A model generated the notes under the pieces. That model had not been told where the DNA came from and did no database searches. It saw only the letters and a list, made by a program, of their open reading frames with translations. A stretch of DNA of 43,131 nucleotides. Source: Sphaeroforma sirkka (taxonomy: Eukaryota; Opisthokonta; Ichthyosporea; Ichthyophonida). The stretch covers positions 1 through 43,131 of the forward strand of contig LUCW03000273.1 of the NCBI GenBank assembly GCA_001586965.3, written 5' to 3'. The position numbers were made by a program, and so were the translations under genes. Below, one piece after another: positions 1-11,300 of this stretch; position 1 is the first letter of the stretch; each line of letters opens with the position of its first letter.

Positions 1-75
1 CCCCCCAAACTGAAGCACTGAACAAAGCAGTGTGCCAGTTTCAGAGATGATAAGAATATACATAGTACCTGCATG

Positions 76-235
76 TGCTGGCATTATCCTCGAGAGCTAG
101 AGCATTGTGCTGGCATTTATCCTGAGAGCTAGAGCATTACAGCTGGCATTTATCCTCGAGAGCTAGAGCATTGTGCTGGCATTTATCCTCAGAGAGCTAG
201 AGCATTGTGCTGGCATTTTACCTCAGAGAGCTAGG
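76..235. repeat. Minisatellite array 1, about 33-base unit
   Basis: About five imperfect copies of a 32-34 base unit read roughly as GCTGGCATTTATCCTC followed by GAGAGCTAGAGCATT. Copies differ by one or two bases and small length changes. The array has no credible coding content. It lies beyond the 3' end of the first chromovirus unit and shares the GAGCTAGAG core with the next array. Confidence 0.85.
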
Positions 236-446
236 AGGACCCGATGTGTACGTCTCGAGCGACCCGTCGTGTTTGAATTCTTGAAGCTACTGTTCATCTG
301 TGTCAGCATATAGGAGTTTGGCAAGTACAATATAGGACTGTATTTGTGTCGGAGAAAAACTGCCAGTGGCAGAAACCGTGCAAACCATTAACCCGCTGTT
401 TCAAAAACAATGCCCAAGGAGTTGTTTGATTGATTTCGCTGTGTTA

Positions 447-755
447 TACTCCGAAGCAAGAGTGGCTCATTTAACCTCGCGAGCTTGAGCCGCTGACGAT
501 TTTCCCTCGCGAGCTCGAGTGCTAACCGTTTATTCTCGCGAGCTCGAGTGGCTGGTTTATACTCGGGAGCTAGAGTCGCTGCTTTTTATACTCAAGAGCT
601 CGAGTGGCTGGTTTTATACTCGGGAGCTAGAGTTGCTGGTTTATGCTCAACAGAGGAGCTCGGGAGTCGCTGCTTTTATACTCAAGAGCTCAGAGTGGCT
701 GGTTTATACTCGGGAGCTAGAGTTGCTGGTTTATGCTCCAGAGCTTGAGCTCGAT
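447..755. repeat. Minisatellite array 2, 26-31 base unit
   Basis: Roughly eleven degenerate copies of a unit containing TTTATACTCGGGAGCTAGAG or its TATACTCAAGAGCTCGAG variant. The open frames across it only encode the repeat (YTRELE-like) and are not genes. A similar motif occurs near 20380-20415, in the 3' non-coding part of a related chromovirus fragment, so the array may have expanded from that element's 3' region. Confidence 0.85.
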
Positions 756-829
756 ATCCGAGAGAACAAAGTTATATTGAAGATAAAGTATTAGACTTGT
801 GCACGTTGGCGCTTACGTGTCCGTGTCTG

Positions 830-2230
830 CGAAGCTTTTGGTAGGCCGCGATATCGTTGGCATCATCAAAAGCTTCTGCTGTTTCCACGTTGGTTCGCCT
901 TCTCGCCATCTCACCAGGTATTCTAATTTCCCGTCTCATCATTCGTATGATGTATGATAATATGGCGAAACTCCACCCCTCCTTCGGTCCATGAGTCTTC
1001 GTTAATTGGTGGGTCTGTGCGTCTATGCACTAAACGGAGGAGTTCCACCCGTACCGGTTTGGTCTTGAATTCTGGTGGGGCGGAACCATCCTTGTTCGCT
1101 AACTCGTAGCGTTGGCCGTGTCTAGCTTTGACTACATATGGTCCAAACAATGGCCGCATAGCCTTCGTTGTTCGGCCTTCTGATCGTACCATGACCACAT
1201 CTCCTTCGTCGAAATGTACCAAGTCGTGAGCATGCAGGCGGTCAAATGTCGTCGTAAGCTTGCCTGTATACTTCTTGGTAATGTGGTGGAGGGTCGGCAA
1301 TATAGTGTCCTGTAACTGGTCTAATCGTTGTGCCCAGGTGTCATTCGTCATCGGCTGAGAATCCGGTAACTCGTCCGTGAAATCGGCGAACGGAACATGG
1401 CGGCGGCCAAAGCACACGCTAAACGGTGCACTCTTATGGCGACGGATATCCGAAGGTTCTGGTATAGCATCGTAAACGGAAGGCGTTCGTCCCATCGAAG
1501 GGGAACTGCCTCACAGCATTGTCGAATAGAACGTAATCTCCTTGTGACGTCGTTCTGCCGCGCCCAGCACTTGGGGTCGTCGATATGGTGGAGACACCTT
1601 ATGTAGCATCCCCACTTCCTGGACCAGAAGCTCCACTCAACTTGTTGGTGAACTCCTTCCCCATGTCTGTTTGGATTTTACGGGGGAAACCATGTTCGCC
1701 AAAAATCTCTATGAGTGTCTGTGTCGTGGTTTCCTTTGTCTTGTCCGGTGTGGCTCGAAGGATAGAATAGCCTGTGGCGATGTCTAAGACGTGAAGAATA
1801 TAATTGTTCTTGCGTCTGGACCCAGTGGCATCGGGATGTAGTCCACTTGAATATGGTCCCACGGGTAGCGTGCATCGATGCTAATCATCGGGTGGAAACC
1901 TTTACGAAGTGTGTCCTGTCTTCAAACACATGCCACATTGCCGCTTAACTTCTGTGGCTAACTCAAGTGCCCCTGGCCCAATGTGACCGTTCTGACGAAG
2001 TTGTTGGACTGTGTCCGCCGCCCCATGATGTCCTTGTTCGTGTTGCGCTTGCGTGAGTTGCGTACGACGCTGTTTCTCCGCCGGACTCGGCAGTAAACGC
2101 CGGTTGACCCTCTGCATCTGCCAGTGCCACTGAGATTTCTCGCGCTGTGTCTAAGCACATGACATATTTTGTATGCTTTGGTTCTGCAAAACCAAGTCGC
2201 TGTGAAAACAGCGGGTCCAGTTTGAATCCA
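830..2230 (-). other. Chromovirus integrase and chromodomain (left unit)
   Basis: Integrase zinc-binding region (HEQGHHG ... CGMCLKTG, about 1920-2060), core with WDHIQVDYIP-like start near 1850 and a GAAERRH-type segment, then a C-terminal GPY/F-like module (LFGPYVVKARHGQRYEL, near 1100-1160). A chromodomain-like segment (AEAFDDANDIAAYQK near 830-880) follows. The better preserved relative at 20524-20772 confirms the chromodomain. Part of a broken fossil. Confidence 0.85.
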
Positions 2231-2240
2231 TTGGGAGGAC

Positions 2241-2636
2241 CACCCGTGCTACTACGGTATGACCCCATGGTGTCTTCCCACATGCGTACTTAGCGTACTT
2301 GAGGAACGTGTGTGGTGTCCGTGGTACCAGCACCGGTTCTGTCTGCAATAACTGCTTGAACAGGTCGAACCATGGTGCTCTTGGTACCCATGGTAGACAT
2401 ACTGTGGCCCGTGCGCCGTCGGCTCGTATCTTGCGTAACATCCTGTGTATCTGTTCCCAAGGCGGGTTCATCCATCCATCGACTATCGACCAGTCGTGGG
2501 CAAACGCTCCTTCCCCATCATCCTTCGTCCAGAACCGAGGAAGCTGAGCGTTGGTTGGGTCCGCAAATACATCTATGTCATTCGGTCCAAAGTGTTGTTG
2601 CGCTTGTTCAAAGTAACTAGGGAATAACTGCCAGCC
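2241..2636 (-). other. Methyltransferase-like domain between RNase H and integrase (left unit)
   Basis: About 130 residues with DIDVFADPTNAQLPRFW, AFAHDWSIVDGWMNPPW and CLPWVPRAPWF. The order (DLFA...NAQLPRF, then DAF...DWS, then (N/F)PP(W/L), then a W-rich tail) matches the N6-adenine methyltransferase-like domain known beside RNase H in DIRS-type retroelements. NPPW (2457-2468) sits where methyltransferase motif IV lies. Activity is not implied: DIRS-type copies mostly lack proof of catalysis. The placement inside a chromovirus pol is unusual. Family call by memory of motif order only. Confidence 0.6.
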
Positions 2637-2679
2637 GTCGGTATACATTATTTCGAGTTCGTCCTGCTCCGCTGTCCCC

Positions 2680-3070
2680 TCGTGTACTCTACTTAACATG
2701 TCCGGGAGCACATTTGTCTCTCCTGGTATATGCGATATGGTAAAGTTGAATGGCGCGATGATATGATGCCATCTCTGAAGCATCGGATTAAGCTTGAGCT
2801 GTGTGTTCATATATACAAGGGCCTTGTGGTCCGTGAAGACCGCAAACCGTTGCCCATCCAAGTATTCCCTGAAATGTGTCAGTCCATATACCAATGCCAG
2901 TAACTCCTTCATAGGTGTGGCGTAGTTCTGTTGCGCATGGTTCAGAGTCTTACTAAAGAACATTAAGTAATGTTTCTTACCGTTGACCCATTGGAATAGC
3001 GCTCCCCTAAACCGTAATCGATAGCGTCGGTTTCCAAGTTCAGAGGAATGCCGTCGACCGGAAAGTGTAA
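2680..3070 (-). other. Chromovirus RNase H region (left unit)
   Basis: Ty3/gypsy RNase H, recognisable by the METD-type start near 3030, then SKTLNHAQQNYATPMKELLA and FTDHKALVYM. It follows the reverse transcriptase in normal pol order and directly precedes the methyltransferase-like domain. Confidence 0.88.
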
Positions 3071-3339
3071 CGCCACAGCATTCACCACTGCGTCTTTCAT
3101 TGCCTGCCACGCCTGTGCATGTCTCTCCTCCCAACGATCACCTATCAACTCCTTTGGTTTGAGTTTGCAAAAATTCGCGCAAGGGTGCAACCGTGTTCGC
3201 GAAATTAGGCAGATGTTCGTGGAGGTAATTTGCTAAACCCAACGCCGAGGCTATATCTTTGTATCGTTGTGGTGTGGGCCAGTCGATCAGCTTGGCCTGC
3301 TTTTCATGGTCAATGTCAATGCCTTGTGCCGATACTTTC

Positions 3340-4581
3340 TTCCCTAGGATCATGACTTCGGAGATAGCGAAGTGGCACTTGGCAGGGTTTAAGCTTAAAA
3401 CTGTGGTATGTTAAGCGTTGTATCACCTTCTGCACCGTCCTAACGTGTTCGTCATAACCGTCACTGGCGATAACTATGTCATCGATATAGTGGTGAACCG
3501 GTAAGCCATCAAGTATTGTACTCAAGGTACGTTGAAACTGCTGCGTGAGTACATGAAGACCGAACGGTGCTGATGTGAACGAGTACTGATAACGTTCGTG
3601 TGTAAAACTAAATAAGTATTGTGAGTCTGGATGGATGGGCAGCCTGTGGTATGCAGCCGATATGTCCAGCGTCGTGTAGTACTTCTTACTCTTGAGGCGA
3701 GATATGAGTTCGTTGACCTTGGGGATCAGGAACTGGTCACCAGGAATAAGCGCGTTAACGGCACGCATGTCTAAACACACGCGTACCTTCTTGACGTTGC
3801 CTTCCGCATCGAATGTCGGTACCGCAAGGAGAGGAAGATTAACAGTCGTTGGTGTCGTTCGTTTCGTGATCACCAAATCCGTCAACCACTTCTTCACTTG
3901 TTCATCCACATAGGGGAGCCATCGATCGGATACGAAGTTACGCGCCGATCGCCGCATCTGCAACGCTTGTTCATGGGTTACTGGGATGGTTACCTCACTC
4001 CCTTCCAGACGACAGCGCGCGTTGTCGGCAATTTTCGCATTGGCTTCCAAATCCTGTGCCAACCGTTCGCGTACATCGACGGGTTCCGTCGTGTTAGGTG
4101 CCTGTCGGCGTGGTATGGGTTCGAGGAGCTCTTCTAGTTCTGTGGGGTCTATTGGTGCAAGTGGCGATTGGATACCGCCTATGTATAGGCCCAAGCCTTT
4201 CAACATATCTTGCCCCACTATAACATCTATACCCGTCGGCAAGTTCATCAATTCTAATGAACCGTCGATAATTCTGGTACCGTACCTTATAGGTACCACT
4301 TCCGTCGTCCCCAGTCGAGGAGTTCGCACCGCCTTGTCAGCTAAATATATAAATGACCCAGGTGGTGCCGGAGTTATTGGTCGGCCAAGGAGGTCTGCGG
4401 ATGTCTGTGAGATACAACTTCTATTTGCTCCCGTGTCTATCAAGGCTTTGAACGTACGTCCGTTGATTTGTACTTGAATATAGACTCGGTTGTCTGACGT
4501 CAGCAATGGGTCTTGTATTGCCATCACTGCTCCAATCGTGGTAACAAATATGAAGCTCCTATCCGACTCAGACACCCTCAC
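3340..4581 (-). other. Chromovirus protease and reverse transcriptase region (left unit)
   Basis: The protease shows the retropepsin active-site motif LIDTGA near 4440. The reverse transcriptase shows VCLDMRAVNALI, LDISAAYHRLPI, SAPFGL and the catalytic YIDD near 3483. These are Ty3/gypsy-type motifs. The equivalent region of the right unit is about 10545-11787. Part of a broken fossil. Confidence 0.92.
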
Positions 4582-4584
4582 CTC

Positions 4585-6800
4585 TCATGCATGATCGGCT
4601 ACCGACTCCCACGTGTCATAGGTGTGGTTTGGTGGTGACGTCATGTGCTCGAAGTCTTCGTAAAGGATCGTGTTGATATGAATCTCTGTAGCTTCCGATG
4701 GTGGAGCCAAGTCTTCGTCCTGTGTAATCGCATTCACCTGTACTTGAGGCGTCGGACGTATTGTAACTACGTCTCTAGTCTGGGATGTATTCTGCCCCTG
4801 TCCTGCGGTTGACGTTGTGGACGGTCTGTGTACCGATTGTACGTCCCTCAAAGGACGGTTGTTGTCGTATAGCCTTGCCCGACCCTCTGCGCTCACCGCT
4901 TGCGACGCCCTGAAATGGTGACACCGTGGGATGTGCCTACCACCTGGTGGCGCCTGTGCCTGGCACCCCGCACAAGTCGTTGGTACCGTAGGTTGGGGCC
5001 GTTGAGTCCAATTCTGCGTTTGTCGTCTACTCGTCTGTAGGTTGGGGCGGCTATTGGTGTGGTCGCGACTTCCATTGGTCGTCGGGCCCTCGCGGTTGTT
5101 GCGACCCTGGAAACGTGCTGCCGTACGTTGCTGTGCATCCTGAATGTCAGGGCTCAACAGCTGTATAAGCTCGTGTGTCTCCATCAGTTGCCATTTGGGA
5201 TGCAACTGTAGAGTACGTTCATACGTACGGCCGTTGAGAGCTTCTTCTAACAGTTGTACAATGCAGTGGTTCACTAAATTCTGTTGGAAGTCGGCATCTG
5301 TCTGGCACCGTTCACGTGCCCTCCTGTGGTTCTCCATGAGCTGTGTCATTTGTTCCATAAGAGGAGTGTGCATGTTCCGACTTTGGCCCTTGGCTAACTT
5401 GCGAAACGCGGGATCGACAGTGGCTTGTGTTTTCGTGCGAACAGATCTGTTCGATCTGTAGTTGAGGTGTGCATGTCTTCAACCGTTCAGAGTTGTCGCG
5501 GATGTAGTCCAGCGTTGACTTTTCCGCCTTGAAGTAAGATAGTACCTTATGAAACCATGTAAGGTTCCAACTCTCGTCCAGCCCTGCGATTTGTGCGTTC
5601 TTGAACGCCTCGAGGAGAGCCCCTCTTGTGTCCCGTTCCATGATATCATGTAGGTAGTATCTGTTCGACGGCCAATCAGGCCGTACGTACGTGGTGAAGG
5701 TACGGGACGCTTCTCTACCGGTCGGGACTCTAATGTAGCTCGAAGTGTCTCAATCACGCCCCGAAGAGCTTCAGCTCGAGCCGTGTTATTCTCCTCGATT
5801 GCTTGGCATAGCTCGTCACTTAACTGTAGTATCCGTGCGTGTAGCGCCTGTCGCCTTTTCTCGATACTAGCCGGTGTGGGCGGAGGCACTGTTGTCTCTC
5901 CTTCTCTTGTCGTTTATGTGTCTGTACATATTCACTGGGCGCTTCTTTCTCGCCCCACTGACGTTGCTGTTGTTGGCGCAGGTTCGTACTTAATCGGTCC
6001 TGTCTATTCTTCACCGCCTGCTTACCTTGAGGATTCTGTCTGGCTAATACTTGTTCATGTGCGAACTCTTGAAAAGTTGGTGTGTTCTCACTGGCAGACA
6101 GAGTATCATCCTCCTCGGTTGAACTGTCCTCTGACCCTGGTGATTTGTACCCAAGTCCATAAAACGGACGCTCACAGCCTTGAATTCGGAAGGTAGGGTT
6201 GTCTTCGTCCTCTGGTACTGCCTGTACCCGTTCGTGTGCGTCAGAAGAACTCTCCTTAGCGGCCGGCCCTATTGTAGTTCGTCCGGCGTTTATGCGCTGT
6301 AACCTCTGTTCGTATTTTTCAAAGAGAGACTGCTGTTGTGTCATCAGCTCCGTGAGTTTCTGAGCTGACGATTGTTCCCGTGCCGTTTCCTTGTTGTTGG
6401 CACGGTTCCGGTGACGCTTCCGCTTGTTAGGTGGGAGGCGTGGTGGGTCATTACTGGGAAATAAGGCCCCTGGAGTATCCCGAGACGAACGAGGGGACAG
6501 CCCTTCACTGGCTACCTGTTCACCAATAAAAGTCTGACTACTGTCCGCACGCAGGTTGGGTACTTCCTTGGTCTCACCCTCGAATATGACATCCTCGTCA
6601 GATTGTGCAGGTCCATTTTTTGTTTGCTGTTGGTGGCTGCTTGTCGTCCGCGGAAATAATATGTGGAGCCCCAAGATGTGTCTGTTGTTGCCCCTCCAGT
6701 GCCTGACCTGAGTGCGGAGCGGAGCGTTCCGTATGGGACTGACGACGTTTAGTTCCACGTCGGTCGATATCATCTTCCTTGCGGCGCTCAGGATTCAAGA
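4585..6800 (-). other. Chromovirus gag region (left unit)
   Basis: Gag-like part of the left unit: a long, charged, Gln/Arg-rich region with little hydrophobic content. Near its end (about 4920-4975) is a Cys/His cluster of form CX2CX9HX3C, a stretched variant of the usual CX2CX4HX4C zinc knuckle. A coiled-coil-like stretch with MTQQQSLFEKYEQRL lies near the beginning. Gag assignment rests on position upstream of protease and on the knuckle. It is part of a broken fossil. Confidence 0.7.
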
Positions 6801-6839
6801 GTTGCTGTCTACGACTTTGGCGGGGGGTAGGACATGGTT

Positions 6840-8365
6840 GGTGAGTTGTTTGTCAATGGAGAACTAGAAATGTGTGCGAATGAACTGATAGAGTACTGAT
6901 ATAAATATCCATTTTCTATTAAATTTCATCCTTCAAACACATAACGTCTCGACATCGATCTCCGAGGAACTCGTGGGTTCCCTCGTGACTGTTTTATTTC
7001 CTACACTAACATAAGTAGTGTGGATAGTCTATATACTCTAACACTACCAGCTGTCTTACTCTTCATCCCACAATAACATATGGTTGAGTGCCTCATTAGT
7101 CAGAGCCACTTCTTGTTCTACTCCTCGCCAGCTCTTACTCCGGCCTAATGACGGCCTATTCGCAGGACCCTGTTGGGAACTTCCCTCATCGCTCCTCTTT
7201 TACTCTTCTTACCCGTGATGTCCTTGTCATGTGCTGTTGCGGTTGTTGGAATATGCTTCTTGATCTAAGAACGATTGCTCGTTATTGCACTCCTAAACTA
7301 AGCTGCCGTCAACCACACCTTCTGTGCATACTGTTGATCCTCTCCGTTGACCTGATTTATCTGGAAGTTCTAGTGATTTGAGTGTGTTCGCATATCATTT
7401 TCACAATTTAACCTTGTATTTACTTGCATCGTTCGTGTTATGTGTGCCCCCACCCTTATATGCTCCTAATAACTCACAGGTGCTTACTTGTGTCTCTGTA
7501 TGCTTCCTAATATCCCATTCTGAAAACTTTTGTAAAATAATCTAGTATGCCGCTGATTCTTTTGCGTCATCGTACTAACCGAGTCGGTACTAACCATGTA
7601 CATCTCCCATCTCTATTACCCTACTGTGGATCCTAAAGAACTTTCTTCTAACAACTTCTTAAATACAATTTAAGCTCATTAGCTTGCAATACGATTTGTA
7701 CTTGTCTCACACTGAAAACAACCTTCCTACCTGTACTCACACATGACTACTTATCTGTGGATTCTGACTGATTGTCTGATTTCGTCATTTGATCGTCGTG
7801 AGACTTTCCTTGTTGACCCTGGTTAATGTTCTGCTTGATTGGAATGTTCGCTCTTCGGGTTCACTCGTATTAGTAGATTCTTTCTTCATCCTCGTCGTTC
7901 CACACGTCGTTAATCCAATCTAAATCGTTCAATTCAATCTAAATCGTTCGGATAATCTAAATCGTTCAATTTGATGCGACATTCTCTGTTCGCATTGTCT
8001 TTCAATTGTTATACTTATAACAAAAAAAATATGTGCCAGCTACTGACTAATTCATATTCTGTAGCTTTCTCTGTAATTACTAATAAACTAACAACTTCTA
8101 TGGTAAGTTAAAAAATGTAGTAAGTATACGCGAGATAACTGTATCTCAACGTTCTCCTCCTCAGGAGGGGGGGGACGTTGTTCATTTATTAGTAATTATA
8201 AACAGTAATCCTAAAATGACTGACTCTTAAATGAGTCATTGGTCATGTGCTGTAAAACCAGCAAAACCCTAAAACCCAGTTTATCAGATTATTCTGATAA
8301 ACTGTAAAACTTTAATAATAAACCTAAAATAATCAAATAAATATAAGTACTTGTATTCTGACCAC
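6840..8365 (-). other. Chromovirus 5' non-coding region (left unit)
   Basis: No coding potential. Pyrimidine-rich on the plus strand. It carries three direct copies of ATCTAAATCGTTC (about 7918-7975) and, in its last 300 bases, a series of hairpins described separately. The same region in the right unit is about 14040-15192 and is several hundred bases shorter. It probably contains the 5' LTR or its equivalent, but no second LTR was found to prove the boundary. Confidence 0.6.
8071..8304. repeat. Cluster of inverted repeats near the chromovirus 5' end (left unit)
   Basis: Within 235 bases: a long-range inverted repeat of about 22 bases (8074-8095 with 8177-8198, two mismatches). It encloses GAGATAACTGTATCTC and an AACGT...ACGTT hairpin with CTCCTCCT/AGGAGG arms. 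Outside it are a near-palindrome around TGACTCTTAAATGAGTCA and a perfect 12-base stem with a four-base loop at 8277-8304 (CAGTTTATCAGA and its complement). The same set recurs at 14903-15133. Confidence 0.8.
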
Positions 8366-11300
8366 AATCGTACCATGACCACATCTCCTTCGTCGAAATG
8401 TACCAAGTCGTGAGCATGCAGGCGGTCAAATGTCGTCGTAAGCTCGTAAAGCTGCCTGTATACTTCTTGGTAATGTGGTGGAGGGTCGGCAATATAGTGT
8501 CCTGTAACTGGTCTAATCGTTGTGCCCAGGTGTCATTCGTCATCGGCTTGAGAATCCGGTAACTCGTCCGTGAAATCGGCGAACGGAACATGGCGGCGGC
8601 CAAAGTACACGCTAAACGGTGCACTCTCTATGGCGACGGGATATCCGAAGGTTCTGGTATAGCATCGTAAACGGAAGGCGTTCGTCCCATCGAAGGGGAA
8701 CTGCCTCACAGCATTGTCGAATAGAACGTGTAATCTCCTTGTGACGTCGTTCTGCCGCGCCCAGCACTTGGGGTCGATATGGTGGAGACACCTTATGTAG
8801 CATCCCCACTTCCTGGACCAGAAGCTCCACTAATCTTGTTGGTGAACTCCTTCCCCATGTCTGTTTGGATTTTACGGGGAAACCATGTTCGCCAAAAAAA
8901 TCTCTATGAGTGTCTGTGTCGTGGTTTCCTTTGTCTTGTCCGGTGTGGCTCGAAGGATAGAATAGCCTGTGGCGATGTCCCCAAGACGTGAAGAATATAA
9001 TTGTTCTTGCGTCTGGACTCCAGTGGCATCGGGATGTAGTCCACTTGAATATGGTCCCACGGGTAGCGTGCATCGATGCTAATCATCGGGTGGAAACCTT
9101 TACGAAGTGTGTCCTGTCCCAAACATGTGCCACATTGCCGCTTAACTTCTGTTGGCTAACTCAAGTGCCCCTGGCCAAATATGACCGTTCTGACGAAGTT
9201 GTTGGACTGTGTCCGCCGCCCCATGATGTCCTTGTTCGTGTTGCGCTTGCGTGAGTTGCGTACGACGTTGTTTCTCCGCCGGACTCGCTTGTGCAAACGC
9301 CGGTTGACCCTCTGCATCTGCCAGTGCCACTGAGATTTCTCGCGCTGTGTCTAAGCACATGACATATTTTGTATGCTTTTGGTTCTGCAAAACCAAGTCG
9401 CTGTGAAAACAGCGGGTCCAGTTTGAATCCATTGGGAGGACCCACCCGTGCTACTACGGTATGACCCCATGGTGTCTTCCCACATGCGTACTTAGCGTAC
9501 TTGAGGAACGTGTGTGGTGTCCGTGGTACCAGCACCGGTTCTGTCTGCAATAACTGCTTGAACAGGGTCGAACCATGGTGCTCTTGGTACCCATGGTAGA
9601 CATACATGTGGCCCGTGCGCCGTCGGCTCGTATCTTGCGTAACATCCTGTGTATCTGTTCCCAAGGCGGGTTCATCCATCCATCGACTATCGACCAGTCG
9701 TGGGCAAACGCTCCTTCCCCATCATCCTTCGTCCAGAACCGAGGAAGCTGAGCGTTGGTTGGGTCCGCAAATACATCTATGTCATTCGGTCCAAAGTGTT
9801 GTTGCGCTTGTTCAAAGTAACTAGGGAATAACTGCCAGCCGTCGGTATACATTATTTCGAGTTCGTCCTGCTCCGCTGTCCCCTCGTGTACTCTACTTAA
9901 CATGTCCGGGGAGACATTTGACTCTCCTGGTATATGCGATATGGTAAAGTTGAATGGCGCGATGATATGATGCCATCTCTGAAGCATCGGATTAAGCTTG
10001 AGCTGTGTGTTCATATATACAAGGGCCTTGTGGTCCGTGAAGACCGCAAACCGTTGCCCATCCAAGTATTCCCTGAAATGTGTCAGTCCATATACCAATG
10101 CCAGTAACTCCTTCATAGGTGTGGCGTAGTTCTGTTGCGCATGGTTCAGAGTCTTACTAAAGAACATTAAGTAATGTTTCTTACCGTTGACCCATTGGAA
10201 TAGCGCTCCCCTAAACCGTAATCGCTAGCGTCGGTTTCCAAGTTCAGAGGAATGCCGTCGACCGGAAAGTGTAACGCCACAGCATTCACCACTGCGTCTT
10301 TCATTGCCTGCCACGCCTGTGCATGTCTCTCCTCCCAACGATCACCTATCAACTCCTTTGGTTTGAGTTTGCAAAATTCGCGCAAGGGTGCAACCGTGTT
10401 CGCGAAATTAGGCGAGATGTTCGTGGAGGTAATTTGCTAAACCCAACGCCGAGGCTATATCTTTGTATCGTTGTGGTGTGGGCCAGTCGATCAGCTTGGC
10501 CTGCTTTTCATGGTCAATGTCAATGCCTTGTGCCGATACTTTCTTCCCTAGGATCATGACTTCGGAGATAGCGAAGTGTGGCTTGGCAGGGTTAAGCTTA
10601 AAACTGTGGTATGTTAAGCGTTGTATCACCTTCTGCACCGTCCTAACGTGTTCGTCATAACCGTCACTGGCGATAACTATGTCATCGATATAGTGGTGAA
10701 CCGGTAAGCCATCCAGTATTGTACTCAAGGTACGTTGAAACTGCTGCGTGAGTACATGAAGACCGAACGGTGCTGATGTGAACGAGTACTGATAACGTTC
10801 GTGTGTAAAACTAAATAAGTATTGTGAGTCTGGATGGATGGGCAGCCTGTGGTATGCAGCCGATATGTCCAGCGTCGTGTAGTAGTACTTCTTACTCTTG
10901 AGGCGAGATATGAGTTCGTTGACCTTGGGGATCAGGAACTGGTCACCAGGAATAAGCGCGTTAACGGCACGCATGTCTAAACACACGCGTACCTTCTTGA
11001 CGTTGCCTTCCGCATCGAATGTCGGTACCGCAAGGAGAGGAAGATTAACAGTCGTTGGTGTCGTTCGTTTCGTGACCACCAAATCCGTCAACCACTTCTT
11101 CACTTGTTCATCCACATAGGGGAGCCATCGATCGGATACGAAGTTACGCGCCGATCGCCGCATCTGCAACGCTTGTTCATGGGTTACTGGGATGGTTACC
11201 TCACTCCCTTCCAGACGACAGCGCGCGTTGTCGGCAATTTTCGCATTGGCTTCCAAATCCTGTGCCAACCGTTCGCGTACATCGACGGGTTCCGTCGTGT

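Larger units (their letters stand above)
800..8365 (-). mobile_element. Ty3/gypsy chromovirus fossil, left unit
   Basis: A chromovirus reading on the minus strand. In element order it has a structured 5' non-coding region (about 6840-8365), gag (about 4585-6800), aspartic protease and reverse transcriptase (about 3340-4581), RNase H (about 2680-3070), a methyltransferase-like domain (2241-2636), integrase (about 1000-2230) and a C-terminal chromodomain (about 830-990). The 5' terminus on the minus strand begins TGTGGTCAG, a TG start as in LTRs. I could not find a matching copy at the left end, so no LTR pair is demonstrated. The element is broken, with roughly ten interruptions. Its near identity to the next unit implies a recent origin. 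Confidence 0.9.

Noticed and set aside
519-794. Open frame of 91 residues (YTRELE repeats) on the plus strand
   Set aside because: It only translates the minisatellite. The same repeat is open in a second frame too, as expected for a tandem repeat.
3692-4477. Plus-strand open frames opposite the chromovirus protease and RT
   Set aside because: Shadow frames of a real minus-strand coding region. They recur unchanged in the second unit because the DNA does.
8264-8278. Telomere-like AAAACCCTAAAACCC
   Set aside because: Only about one and a half units, and present in both chromovirus units as part of their terminal region.
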